NCBI GenBank assembly: GCA_002778785.1
Contig: PEZS01000004.1
Coordinates: forward strand, 1-27,263
Length of the DNA stretch: 27,263 nt
Reading direction: 5' to 3'
From: Bdellovibrionales bacterium CG10_big_fil_rev_8_21_14_0_10_45_34
GTDB taxonomy: Bacteria; Bdellovibrionota; Bdellovibrionia; Bdellovibrionales; 1-14-0-10-45-34
Part shown: piece by piece, positions 1 through 7,967 of the stretch
Position numbering within the stretch: the stretch's first letter is position 1
Layout of the letters: every line of letters begins with the position of its first letter
Position numbers and translations under genes: made by a program
Notes under the pieces: generated by a model
The model's database searches: none
Told to the model about the DNA's origin: nothing
Seen by the model: only the letters and a program-made list of their open reading frames with translations

Positions 1-53
1 GGTTCTTCCGAATAGCCGAGATTAGAGCAAAAGTTCAGTCAGAGGCGGGGTAA

Positions 54-575
54 TCAAACTCCCACTCCCTCGGTGTCATTTTGCAATGATTCAATACGAA
101 GACCACGCCAAAATTCTGCAAGAACGAGCTGGTAAGCGTTGAGCGAGGCCCAAAGGCATATGAGGGTAAGATTTGCTGGTATAAGATCACTGGATATAAG
201 TGAGCCCAGAAAGTATCGAGAAAGATCGCTCAGAGATAGCAGGGCAAACGCAAAACTACCAAGAAGAATTAATGCGGTTGATATGTAAAGCGTCCTGGTA
301 ATAGCTGGCGCATCGTTTCGTGCGGAGGATTCGGAAACTATTTTTAGGCACATGTGATTCAGTCCGAACTGAATGGTCAACCCGAGGACCCAGTTGAGGC
401 TAATCGCAAGGAATAAAGAGCCCATCTCAGAGGTAGACAGAATCCGCGCCGACAAAGCGTTGATTATGACGACAGCCGCAATATTCGAGAAGCGACCGAA
501 AAAAGCCCAGACTCCGCCACTTGTTAAACTTTCTTTTTCAGTGGCCCGACCAAGGTCATTAGAAATCTGTCGCAT
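54..575 (-). pseudogene. Truncated polysaccharide flippase (Wzx/MATE-like), N-terminal fragment
   Basis: The 173-residue product starts with a polar head, then GGVWAFFGRFSNIAAVVIINA and LSARILSTSEMGSLFLAISL, the typical opening of Wzx/RfbX-type oligosaccharide flippases. Three to four hydrophobic segments follow, and then a LAEFWRGLRI stretch that normally leads into the next membrane helices. Members of this family usually have about 400-480 residues and 12-14 helices, so more than half is missing. The frame stops at 54-56, and both other minus-strand frames also stop within the remaining 53 bases, so one frameshift does not rescue it inside the window. It is divergent from the WecA-like gene with only 40 bp between starts, which suits an exopolysaccharide locus. 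It is probably a decayed flippase; a genuine short membrane protein is the alternative. No strong Shine-Dalgarno precedes its ATG. Confidence 0.55.
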
Positions 576-615
576 ACGATTTATATCTTAAGCTTTTTTC
601 GCGATAAGATGATAG

Positions 616-2058
616 GTGGAAATCCCTTTGTTATTAGTTGTCTCTGTATTTTTTCTTTCGATATCGATAACTTACGCAGTCAGAGCGATGGCTCTGCGCC
701 ATGGTTGGGTATCGGTCACTGATTTTCGCCGCACCAATGAAAAGCGAGTCCCGCTTCTGGGAGGGATAGCCATCTTCGTGGGTGTTTTTGTAAGCAACCT
801 CATCTGGAACTTTGATTTTGCCGCCTCATTTCTTTTTAGCAGTATACTTCTGGTTTGTGTGGGAGTCTTTGACGACATTTTGGAGCTGCGACCCCGGTAC
901 AAATTTTTGGCCCACCTGTTGGCCGTAGGCATGTGGTTCTATCTTACCCCCTACGAAAGTACGATACTCAGCCAACTTCCAATTCCCGAAGCGATTGGCT
1001 ATCTCGTTGGTGGTTTCTGGTTCATAGGAATCATCAATGCCTTAAATATGATAGACGGCATGGACGGAGAATCTTCTTCGGTGGCAATAATTTCTGCCCT
1101 CTGTTTGTTTGCGGTCAGCACCAATGTGGGCACGTCGCAGTTTAGCTTATCTCTCGCTGTAGCCTGCATGGGGTTCCTGCTTTATAATTTCCCGCCGGCT
1201 AAAATATATTTGGGTGAGAGTGGCAGCTCGCTACTCGGGTTCTTACTAGCTGGACTTTCACTTCATACCATGGTCGAGCCATTTCAGTGGTGGCATGTTT
1301 TGGCACCTCTTTTCTTGCTCTCCTTCCCAGAGATAGACGCTGTTTTGGCCATGTACCGTCGTTTTAAAAACAATACGAGTATTTCCGTAGGGGATCGCGA
1401 TCATTTGCATCACAAGCTCCAAAAAATAGACTTTAGCGTGAGGCAGACTCTTATTATCATTGTTTGTGCGTCTCTTTACAGTGCCTTAACGACTGTTGCT
1501 CTCCTTGAGGCTCAAAGTGCGTCGCTGGCTTCAATGATCTCGATACTGGCGCTTGGAGGACTCCTTCTTTTGCTTGGTGCTACGTTATATTTTGAAAAGA
1601 AGAGAGCGCTTCTTTTGTCTAGCTATAGTCAGGGTATGATCAAGAAGCATCTTGCGCTCACAGAGGAGCTATTCTTTGATGCAAATCATTTCAACGGAAT
1701 GGTTATTGATTTGTTACCATATTACAAAGAGTTGCAAACACGGGGACTCTTGGCTGTTCAGGATTTTTTGCGTGATACGAGTGAGCTTTTGCGCAATAAC
1801 TTCCCGAATGCGCAGTTCAAACTAATAGGCCTCTATACTTTAGTCTCGATTCACCCAGAAGGTGCTTTAACTCCAGAGATCCAGCAAAAGGTCGCCGGTG
1901 ATTTTTTTGTCTTGTTAGATAGGAACAGGGTGAGAAAAAATGGAGATGGACTGCCTTGGGGACTTTCTTTCTGCACAAATAAGTATTCAAAGGAGCAGTT
2001 TTTTAAACTTCTAGGAAGAGATTTACAGATACAAGAGTCGTTTTCAAAAGTTAGTTAG
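616..2058 (+). CDS. WecA/MraY-family undecaprenyl-phosphate sugar-1-phosphate transferase with C-terminal extension
   Basis: Predicted integral inner-membrane enzyme that moves a sugar-1-phosphate from a UDP-sugar to undecaprenyl phosphate, the first step of a lipid-linked glycan. Family motifs are visible: VPLLGGIAI (45-53), the metal-binding FDD (85-87), NALNMIDGMDG (141-151), NFPPAKIYLGESGS (191-204) and the HLHH box (263-266). The usual GD-x-GS motif reads GESGS here, a conservative Asp-to-Glu change. About ten hydrophobic segments occupy residues 1-325. Residues 330-480 form an extra soluble tail that is absent from ordinary WecA (about 360 residues); I do not recognise it. The start is GTG at 616 with a weak ribosome-binding site; it is chosen because the first helix begins at once. 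The gene leads a plus-strand operon with the SLBB and receiver genes, consistent with exopolysaccharide synthesis. The exact sugar cannot be read from sequence. Confidence 0.88.
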   Translation: MEIPLLLVVSVFFLSISITYAVRAMALRHGWVSVTDFRRTNEKRVPLLGGIAIFVGVFVSNLIWNFDFAASFLFSSILLVCVGVFDDILELRPRYKFLAHLLAVGMWFYLTPYESTILSQLPIPEAIGYLVGGFWFIGIINALNMIDGMDGESSSVAIISALCLFAVSTNVGTSQFSLSLAVACMGFLLYNFPPAKIYLGESGSSLLGFLLAGLSLHTMVEPFQWWHVLAPLFLLSFPEIDAVLAMYRRFKNNTSISVGDRDHLHHKLQKIDFSVRQTLIIIVCASLYSALTTVALLEAQSASLASMISILALGGLLLLLGATLYFEKKRALLLSSYSQGMIKKHLALTEELFFDANHFNGMVIDLLPYYKELQTRGLLAVQDFLRDTSELLRNNFPNAQFKLIGLYTLVSIHPEGALTPEIQQKVAGDFFVLLDRNRVRKNGDGLPWGLSFCTNKYSKEQFFKLLGRDLQIQESFSKVS

Positions 2059-2079
2059 CAACTGAGGCAAGGAGGCCGT

Positions 2080-2598
2080 TTGGAAATCTTACGACATTCT
2101 ACGAAATGCATCGTCGTTAGTCTGATTTCTATAGGCTTAACATTCATCGGCTTACCCGTTCGGGCTCAGTCAATTAGCTCAGCAAGTATTAAAGGCAACA
2201 CCTTGGCCAGCGAGTATTACGTGGGGGTCGAGTACGGCAAGCCTTTGATCTCCGTCAATATTGTCAGTGGAGTTTCAAAACCGGGAGTTTATCATGTGCC
2301 GATCGGTACAGACCTCGCCCAACTGATGGCTTATGCTGGAGGATCTACCGATAGAGCAGATTTAGAAGAGATCACAGTGAGACGGTCTTTGGGCCAGAAT
2401 CAAGAAATCTTTGTGTATGATTTAGAAAGAATGTTAAGGAGACCGAGCCAAATGCCGTTGCTTACAGAAGGCGATGTTGTGCATATTCCGCTTAAGAGTT
2501 CGGCTGACAAGACTTTGACCTGGGTAAACCTCATAGCGGGAGTTGTATCAATCGGTCTTTCGATTGTCTTGATAAACGACATCGGTAGAAGGCAGTAA
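2080..2598 (+). CDS. SLBB-domain polysaccharide export protein
   Basis: The protein has 172 residues. A signal peptide (1-29, ending V-R-A before QS) is followed by an SLBB/beta-grasp domain at about 57-105, seen in the pattern ISVNIVSGVSKPGVYHVPIGTDLAQLMAYAGG-like residues split across 57-88. A second short strand region ends LLTEGDVVHIP (127-137), and one hydrophobic helix lies near the C-terminus (147-166). SLBB domains are found in Wza-type outer-membrane export proteins and related periplasmic partners. This one lacks the N-terminal poly-export domain of full Wza (about 380 residues), so it is a small accessory export protein rather than the channel. The start is TTG at 2080 preceded by a strong AAGGAGG (2069-2075). 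It lies 21 bp after the WecA-like gene and 27 bp before the receiver gene, so co-transcription is likely. Confidence 0.8.
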   Translation: MEILRHSTKCIVVSLISIGLTFIGLPVRAQSISSASIKGNTLASEYYVGVEYGKPLISVNIVSGVSKPGVYHVPIGTDLAQLMAYAGGSTDRADLEEITVRRSLGQNQEIFVYDLERMLRRPSQMPLLTEGDVVHIPLKSSADKTLTWVNLIAGVVSIGLSIVLINDIGRRQ

Positions 2599-2625
2599 TA
2601 AGATTTATCTATTGAGGAGTGCGCT

Positions 2626-3042
2626 ATGTTTCCGGTCGAATCAAAGATACTCATTGTTGACGATGCTCAAACTATTTTGGCGCAAATGCGAATTTACCTA
2701 AGTGAAAGTGGCTACAAGAATGTAATTTCAGCAAAAAACTTAAGAGGCGCCATCGAAAACTTTGAAAAGGCTGACGCTGAAAGCGCGTACTTTCAATTGG
2801 TTTTGTGTGACATCAATATGCCAGGCGGAAGTGGAATCGATTTTTTAAAGTTTATCCGCAAACACCCTAAGCACAGAGAAACCCCTTTTATCATGTTTAC
2901 AGCCGAAGCCGAGAAGTCGGTGATAACAGAAGCAATTGCTGCAGGGGTAGATGGTTATATGCTTAAGCCATTTTCAAAGGCGCAACTCCTCCAAAAGATG
3001 GCAGATGCATGGAAGTCCGTTGAAAAGAAGAAAACGGCGTAA
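2626..3042 (+). CDS. Single-domain response regulator (CheY-like receiver)
   Basis: A 138-residue stand-alone receiver domain with all key residues: acidic pair D12-D13 in ILIVDDAQ, phospho-acceptor D62 in LVLCDINMPGGSG, T92 in IMFTAEA and K114 in MLKPFSKAQ. No output domain follows; a short Lys-rich tail (KSVEKKKTA) ends the protein. Receivers of this kind act by protein-protein contact or as phosphate shuttles. GAGGAG precedes the ATG. It is the last gene of the WecA-like/SLBB operon, so it may couple a signalling pathway to exopolysaccharide output. No histidine kinase is in the window, so the partner is unknown. Confidence 0.92.
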   Translation: MFPVESKILIVDDAQTILAQMRIYLSESGYKNVISAKNLRGAIENFEKADAESAYFQLVLCDINMPGGSGIDFLKFIRKHPKHRETPFIMFTAEAEKSVITEAIAAGVDGYMLKPFSKAQLLQKMADAWKSVEKKKTA

Positions 3043-3075
3043 TCGCTAGCCCGATTTTAGAATCACTAGGCCGCA

Positions 3076-3186
3076 TTACTTCTTTGTTTTGGCTGTCGAC
3101 ACTTTCTTTTTAATTCGAGCGTTCTTCTTTTTCTGGCTTTTCTTTCGCTTCATTTTAAGTGTTTTTCGGTTATCACCACGGCCCAT
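3076..3186 (-). CDS. 36-residue very basic small protein, MGRGDNRK type
   Basis: The ORF encodes 36 residues beginning MGRGDNRKTLKMKRKKSQ and continuing with a Lys/Arg-rich tail ending AKTKK. About half the residues are Lys or Arg, so it probably binds nucleic acid or the ribosome. A clean TAGGAG lies eight bases before the ATG. The MGRGD start recalls the tiny ribosomal protein bTHX (MGRGDKR...), and I recall short MGRGD-K/R proteins from delta-proteobacteria, but I cannot confirm homology. It sits 67 bp downstream of the outer-membrane protein gene on the same strand, and converges on the receiver gene with a 33-bp gap. The function is unknown; the strong ribosome-binding site and biased composition make chance unlikely. 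Confidence 0.65.
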   Translation of the reverse strand: MGRGDNRKTLKMKRKKSQKKKNARIKKKVSTAKTKK

Positions 3187-3253
3187 TATACGCTCCTATT
3201 TTAGAAATCTTTGAAAGAAAGTACTAAGGAATTAGCTTTGAGTTGTTACAGGG

Positions 3254-4318
3254 TCAAGGGCGTTTCTTCTTTTGCGGAATGACACTTTGGATTTGCCTTT
3301 CTCGGACTTCAGAATCGGGACGAAACTGCCCTTTTTCGCTATCACCAAAGGAGTCGTCTGCGTCATCGAGGGAATCTGTGTCCCATTTTGAGCGCGATTG
3401 AACAGTTCCTCCAAAGTTGAAAACAAGTCCACCTGTGATCTGCCAGGATACTGCCGATCTGAGGCCGTAGATCGCCTGCGCGAGTCCAAGATATACCTCC
3501 GCGGAATCATCAAACTGCGCTCCGACCTGAGCCTGTAGGTTAACTATCGTGGGGCTGAAGGCATTAAAATACTGACTTCCTCCGTTGACCCTTTGTAGAA
3601 ATACGAGTCGGGGGGTTTGGTTCTTAGCTTCATTGTCTTCAACGAGTGTCGTTTCTCCAGATAGTCCCATTTGAATATAAAACTTTTTGACGTGGGCACG
3701 AAAATCAAAGTTCCAAGGAAGCTGAGTCGAGAGTCCTTGAGACCTATAATTTATCCCTACATATCCTAGTAATGTGAGCCAGCCCAAGGGTTGGCGCAGT
3801 GAGAGACCTCCTTCTAGTTCAAAAGCTCCGTCGTGTATCAAGGGGTCGGTTTGGTTGTAGTTGACGGAGGTCAAAGGAATTGTCGCAATAAGGCTTGCAT
3901 CTAAATCTATGAAGTCCCGAGTGATCTGAAAGATGGAACCAAGCTCTACGTCCGAAACTCCAAAACGCGTTCTCTCAAAGTCATTTCGAACTCCGAAGTT
4001 ATCGGTGCCAACCGAGCTTGTGTATCCGCCGCTGACCCCGCCAAGAAGGGATATTTGATCTAGGATCTGACTTTTTACTGTTAATCGGCTTCTATTGTGC
4101 TGAAGCCTTTGAGCGGCAGGCAAATTAATAATTTCGCCATTTCCGTTATAATTGGCTCGCGATTCAGAGTAGGTATTCTCGAGGCCAAATTCGAAACTAC
4201 CACTCTCGAGGTCAAACTCGCGAATCTGGTACTTGAGGGGTTCGGCCTGGACCAAGCTCCCACTCAAAAAAAGACAAACCAAAAAAAGTGGGGCTATTCG
4301 ATTAAAAAGATATCGCAT
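3254..4318 (-). CDS. Predicted outer-membrane beta-barrel protein
   Basis: The protein has 354 residues with a signal peptide (1-25, cleavage after LVQA). The body is made of alternating short amphipathic strands with aromatic ends, for example GSFEFGLENTYSES, LTVKSQILDQISLLGG, LTLLGYVGINYRS and SWQITGGLVFNFGGTV, typical of a transporter-like or porin-like barrel. A charged Asp/Ser and then Lys-rich tail follows residue 310, so the barrel is not C-terminal. I cannot assign a substrate. Its ATG directly follows the acs stop (TAAATG), and the ribosome-binding site GGAGGA lies inside the end of acs, so translation is likely coupled. This suggests a link to acetate or acid uptake or handling, but that is inference from position only. 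Confidence 0.7.
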   Translation of the reverse strand: MRYLFNRIAPLFLVCLFLSGSLVQAEPLKYQIREFDLESGSFEFGLENTYSESRANYNGNGEIINLPAAQRLQHNRSRLTVKSQILDQISLLGGVSGGYTSSVGTDNFGVRNDFERTRFGVSDVELGSIFQITRDFIDLDASLIATIPLTSVNYNQTDPLIHDGAFELEGGLSLRQPLGWLTLLGYVGINYRSQGLSTQLPWNFDFRAHVKKFYIQMGLSGETTLVEDNEAKNQTPRLVFLQRVNGGSQYFNAFSPTIVNLQAQVGAQFDDSAEVYLGLAQAIYGLRSAVSWQITGGLVFNFGGTVQSRSKWDTDSLDDADDSFGDSEKGQFRPDSEVRERQIQSVIPQKKKRP

Positions 4319-6280
4319 TTATTCCTCCGCAATGCCGGTGTTTTTTTCAATTATCTCGTTAATTGCATTTGCATTCTCAAGCGTTGTCAAATCACCTTGA
4401 ACTTTTCCGTGGGTGGCAATTTCTCGCAAAAGACGTCTCATAATCTTACCAGAGCGTGTCTTTGGTAGTTGATCTACAATTATTATTTCCTCAGGTCGTG
4501 CAAGTGCTCCGATCTCTTTCACTACGTGCCCTTTAAGCGCATGAATCAAGTCAGGGGCGCTGAAAGTCTTTTCTGAGTTCTTTAAAGAAACAAAAGCAAC
4601 AATGGCCTGGCCTTTAAGATCATCGGGTCTAGCCACGACGGCGCTTTCGGCTACTGAGGCGTGGGCAACGAGCGCGCTTTCAATCTCTGCTGTGCTCAGC
4701 CGGTGCCCGCTCACATTAAGAACATCATCGACCCGTCCCAGAAGCCAAAAGAATCCATCGCTATCTATTCGCGCTCCATCACCGGTGAAGTACTTTGCTT
4801 TAAACTGACTCCAATAAGTTTTCTCGAACCTTTGCGGATCTCCCCAAATACCTCGCAGCATACTGGGCCAAGGTTTATCAACAACAAGAAGACCTCCGTG
4901 ATTAGTTTCGCAATCGTTGCCTTCTTGGGTAAGTACTTTTGCTTGAATGCCAGGCAGTGGTTTTGTGCAGCTTCCTGGCTTAAGCGGAGTAACTGCAGGA
5001 ATGGGCGCTATCATAATTCCGCCAGTTTCGGTTTGCCACCAAGTATCTACTATCGGGCATTTCTCATTGCCGATAATTTTATAAAACCACATCCAGGCTT
5101 CGGGGTTGATAGGTTCGCCAACGGTACCAAGCAGCCGCAGGCTGCTAAGATCAAATTTTTGGGGCCACTCGTCGCCTTGTGCAGCGCAAGCTCTGATAGC
5201 TGTTGGAGCCGTGTAGAATATTGTTGTTTTAGATTTCTCAATGATTCTCCAGAACTGTCCCCAGTCCGGATAGTTTGGTGCACCCTCAAAGACCACGCAG
5301 GTGCAACCATTTTGAAGGGGGCCATAAACCAAATAGGAATGACCTGTTATCCACCCAATATCAGCCGTGCACCAATAGACGTCACTCGGTTTAATATCAA
5401 ACACCCACTCATGGGATACTTTCGTCCAAAGCAAATAGCCGGCGGTTGTGTGTAATATGCCCTTGGGTTTTCCTGTCGTCCCTGAAGTGTAGAGTATGAA
5501 GAGTGGGTCTTCGCTTTGCATTTCTGCGGCGGTGAACTCATGGGGTTGAACTTCGACAATTTCTTTCCAGAGAATATCTCGTTGGTTCATTTTCGGTTTT
5601 GTTCCCACGTGTTCAAAAACAAGCACCTTTTCGATGGCTTCAAGTGAGACTACGGCTTTATCTACCTCTGACTTTAAATCAATGATTTGCCCGCGCCGAC
5701 GAGCTCCATCTGCTGTGACCACTACTTTTGATTTTGCATCAAGCAGGCGATCTTTGAGTGCTTCAGCGCTAAATCCAGCGAAAACAACAGAATGTATAGC
5801 CCCAATGCGAGAGCAAGCAAGCATCGTCGCAATTGCCTCGGGCACAAGAGGCATATAGATAGTAACGACCTCGCCTTTTTTGACACCCAGCCGGGTGAGC
5901 GCATTAGCAGTTTTACAAGTGAGCTCGTAGAGTTCTTTGTACGAGATTTTTTTGTCTTCGCCAGTTTCTGAAAACCAATGAATTGCAGGGTGATGCCATT
6001 GCGGTGTGTTTTTATGTCGATCGAGTGCCTGCACTGACGCATTCAAAGTGCCTCCAGTGAACCATTCCGCAAAAGGCGGGCGCCAGTTGAGCACGGAGTC
6101 AAATGGGCGGTCCCAAATTAGCTCCTTTTGAGCAAGTTCTTTCCAAAACCTCTCTGCATCGGTATTTGCCATTTCGTAGAGTTTTTCGAGCTCAGCGCGA
6201 GTTTTGATAAGCGCCGAACTTACAAACTTTTCTGGCGGATGAAAGGTTCTTGTCTCTTGTGACAGGCTAGTTATCTTCAT
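4319..6280 (-). CDS. acs: Acetyl-CoA synthetase (AMP-forming)
   Basis: Converts acetate, ATP and CoA to acetyl-CoA through acetyl-AMP in the cytoplasm. From the TTG at 6286 the protein has 655 residues; from the ATG at 6280 it has 653, close to E. coli Acs (652). In 655-residue numbering the ATP-binding loop YTSGTTGKPKG is at 266-276, WWQTETGG at 416-423, YFTGDGA at 499-505 and the C-terminal hinge GRVDDVLNVSGHRL at 517-530. The catalytic and acetylation-target lysine K614 lies in RSGKIMRR. All active-site motifs are intact. Neither start has a clear Shine-Dalgarno. The gene is divergent from the MFS gene across about 300 bp. The outer-membrane protein gene follows with no gap. Lysine acetylation by a Pat/CobB-type system is known for the family, but those genes are not present here. 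Confidence 0.97.
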   Translation of the reverse strand: MKITSLSQETRTFHPPEKFVSSALIKTRAELEKLYEMANTDAERFWKELAQKELIWDRPFDSVLNWRPPFAEWFTGGTLNASVQALDRHKNTPQWHHPAIHWFSETGEDKKISYKELYELTCKTANALTRLGVKKGEVVTIYMPLVPEAIATMLACSRIGAIHSVVFAGFSAEALKDRLLDAKSKVVVTADGARRRGQIIDLKSEVDKAVVSLEAIEKVLVFEHVGTKPKMNQRDILWKEIVEVQPHEFTAAEMQSEDPLFILYTSGTTGKPKGILHTTAGYLLWTKVSHEWVFDIKPSDVYWCTADIGWITGHSYLVYGPLQNGCTCVVFEGAPNYPDWGQFWRIIEKSKTTIFYTAPTAIRACAAQGDEWPQKFDLSSLRLLGTVGEPINPEAWMWFYKIIGNEKCPIVDTWWQTETGGIMIAPIPAVTPLKPGSCTKPLPGIQAKVLTQEGNDCETNHGGLLVVDKPWPSMLRGIWGDPQRFEKTYWSQFKAKYFTGDGARIDSDGFFWLLGRVDDVLNVSGHRLSTAEIESALVAHASVAESAVVARPDDLKGQAIVAFVSLKNSEKTFSAPDLIHALKGHVVKEIGALARPEEIIIVDQLPKTRSGKIMRRLLREIATHGKVQGDLTTLENANAINEIIEKNTGIAEE

Positions 6281-6582
6281 GTGCAAATCGTAACAACGGA
6301 TGAGTCGGAATGGCCAGTCCCAAACGCTTTTTATCGGAATTGTTGCCTTCTGGTCTCAAAAAAAGATCTTTCGCCATTTAGGGGTCTTTTGGTCTAAATC
6401 TTATTGGCTAAAAGATGGCTCTCAAGCTAGTATCTGCCGGCTTGCGTGGAGCTTGTCTGAGGTTGGCCGGCACAATCCTGTTATAGCAGTCAAGATCTGG
6501 GCTGACACTAGAAACTGGAATTCGCAAGTGGGCTTGTTTGCGCGTGTGCAACTTGGATTTTAAATCTACAGAAGGTGAAGAT
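6281..6582. other. Divergent intergenic region between acs and the MFS gene
   Basis: About 300 bases without a convincing gene. It must hold the promoters for acs (minus) and the MFS transporter (plus). I see no clear -10/-35 pair, palindrome or riboswitch. A TTG at 6538 would extend the MFS reading frame by 15 residues, but it has no good ribosome-binding site. Confidence 0.5.
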
Positions 6583-7857
6583 TTGGCAGCGAAAAGTAAA
6601 AAGGGATCCCTATTTGTCGTATTTTTTACCATTTTTATAGATCTTGTCGGTTTTGGCATCATCATTCCGCTCAGTCCCTATATCGCTACAAAATTTCAGG
6701 CGAGCAGTTTTGAAGTTGGTCTGTTGATGAGTGTGTTTTCGCTCCTGCAGTTTATTGCGGCGCCTTTTTGGGGCAGCCTCAGTGATCGCATAGGACGAAG
6801 GCCAGTGATGTTGACAAGTATAGTGGGTATTTTTCTTTCGTACTTAATGTTTGCATTTTCTCAAACCCTCACCGGACTTTTCGTTTCTAGAGTTTTGGCG
6901 GGGCTCTTTAGCGCCAACATCTCAACGGCTACAGCGATAATAGCCGATCTCACAGAAGAGAATGAACGATCGAAAAATATGGGGCTAGTAGGAGCCGCTT
7001 TTGGTTTGGGTTTTGTGTTTGGTCCAGCGATTGGTGGATTCTTGACCTTAGCGGGTGAAAACTTCGGAAGTCAGCCCCCTTTCGGAATGAGCTTTGCGGC
7101 TCTTGGCGCAGGCATAATTGCCTTGATCAATTTTGGTTTGGCGTTCTTTCTTCTGCCCGAAACCAACCGCCGAATATTGGCTCTTAAAGAGAAGAGCCCG
7201 AGCTCCTTAGAATCACCACATAATAGCATCAGTTCTAAGTTTCGTTTGCGAGATCATAGATGGAATTTGATAACAACTTCTTTAAAGACGCCTGTATTAG
7301 GATCTCTGCTCATCATATTTTTTCTGGCAAGTTTGGCGATGGCGCACATGGAATCGACGCTTGGTCTTTTTGTAAAAGAAGATAGGGGTTGGGGCGTGAG
7401 TGATGCAAGTTTTGCCTTTACTTATGTTGGTGTTTGCATGGTTGTCATGCAGGGGTTTTTAATTAGAAAGCTTATGCCTAAATTCGGAGAGCGAAATTTG
7501 TTGGCGAGCGGTTTGATATTGGCGGCCTTGGGGCTCATGACTTTAGGATATAGCACTCACATTGGTTTTTTGGTGTTGTCTATAACGGCGTTGGCTTTTG
7601 GAACTGGAATGGTAAACCCTTGCGTGCTTGGCGGTATCAGCATAATTGCAAAAAGTAATGTGCAAGGTGGTGTTATGGGCGCTACCCATTCTCTATCAGC
7701 GCTCGGCCGAATACTCGGACCGGTTTTTGGTGGATGGCTTTATGGAGCCGTTGGCAAAACTTCACCCTTTTTGATCGGCGGTGGGCTTATGCTAGTTGCG
7801 CTCGCCATCGTTGTCGCCAATTGGGGTACGATGCCCTCGAAAGGCAAAAACCCCTGA
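6583..7857 (+). CDS. MFS drug/metabolite exporter (TetA/DHA1-like)
   Basis: A 12-helix major-facilitator protein of 424 residues from the TTG at 6583 (preceded by GAAGGTGAAG); the frame is open back to another TTG at 6538. The first helix carries TIFIDLVGFGIIIPLSPYI, the start typical of DHA1-family drug/H+ antiporters. Motif A reads GSLSDRIGRRPVML between helices 2 and 3. A GAAFGLGFVFGPAIGG motif C-like stretch in helix 5 is characteristic of antiporters. A hydrophilic central loop (about residues 200-235) separates the two halves. The likely role is proton-driven export of a small hydrophobic compound; the substrate cannot be deduced. It is convergent with the HD gene and stands alone, with no adjacent regulator. 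Confidence 0.87.
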   Translation: MAAKSKKGSLFVVFFTIFIDLVGFGIIIPLSPYIATKFQASSFEVGLLMSVFSLLQFIAAPFWGSLSDRIGRRPVMLTSIVGIFLSYLMFAFSQTLTGLFVSRVLAGLFSANISTATAIIADLTEENERSKNMGLVGAAFGLGFVFGPAIGGFLTLAGENFGSQPPFGMSFAALGAGIIALINFGLAFFLLPETNRRILALKEKSPSSLESPHNSISSKFRLRDHRWNLITTSLKTPVLGSLLIIFFLASLAMAHMESTLGLFVKEDRGWGVSDASFAFTYVGVCMVVMQGFLIRKLMPKFGERNLLASGLILAALGLMTLGYSTHIGFLVLSITALAFGTGMVNPCVLGGISIIAKSNVQGGVMGATHSLSALGRILGPVFGGWLYGAVGKTSPFLIGGGLMLVALAIVVANWGTMPSKGKNP

Positions 7858-7869
7858 GACGTTTACTCA
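7853..7869 (+). terminator. Weak hairpin at the end of the MFS gene
   Basis: CTGAG and CTCAG arms with a 7-base loop span the stop codon, and a run of five T follows about a dozen bases later. The short stem makes this only a tentative terminator for the converging MFS and HD genes. Confidence 0.25.
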
Positions 7870-7967
7870 GTGTCTACTACCTTTTTCGTATGCGTAGGGT
7901 CCAGGCCGCTGAATGCCCCAACTCGCACCTACCGATATCAATCGAGTTGTTACCCTGTTTGGGCAAG

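Noticed and set aside
4661-5455. 264-codon plus-strand ORF inside acs
   Set aside because: Fully antisense to a well-conserved enzyme; no family resemblance or ribosome-binding site. A codon-bias shadow.
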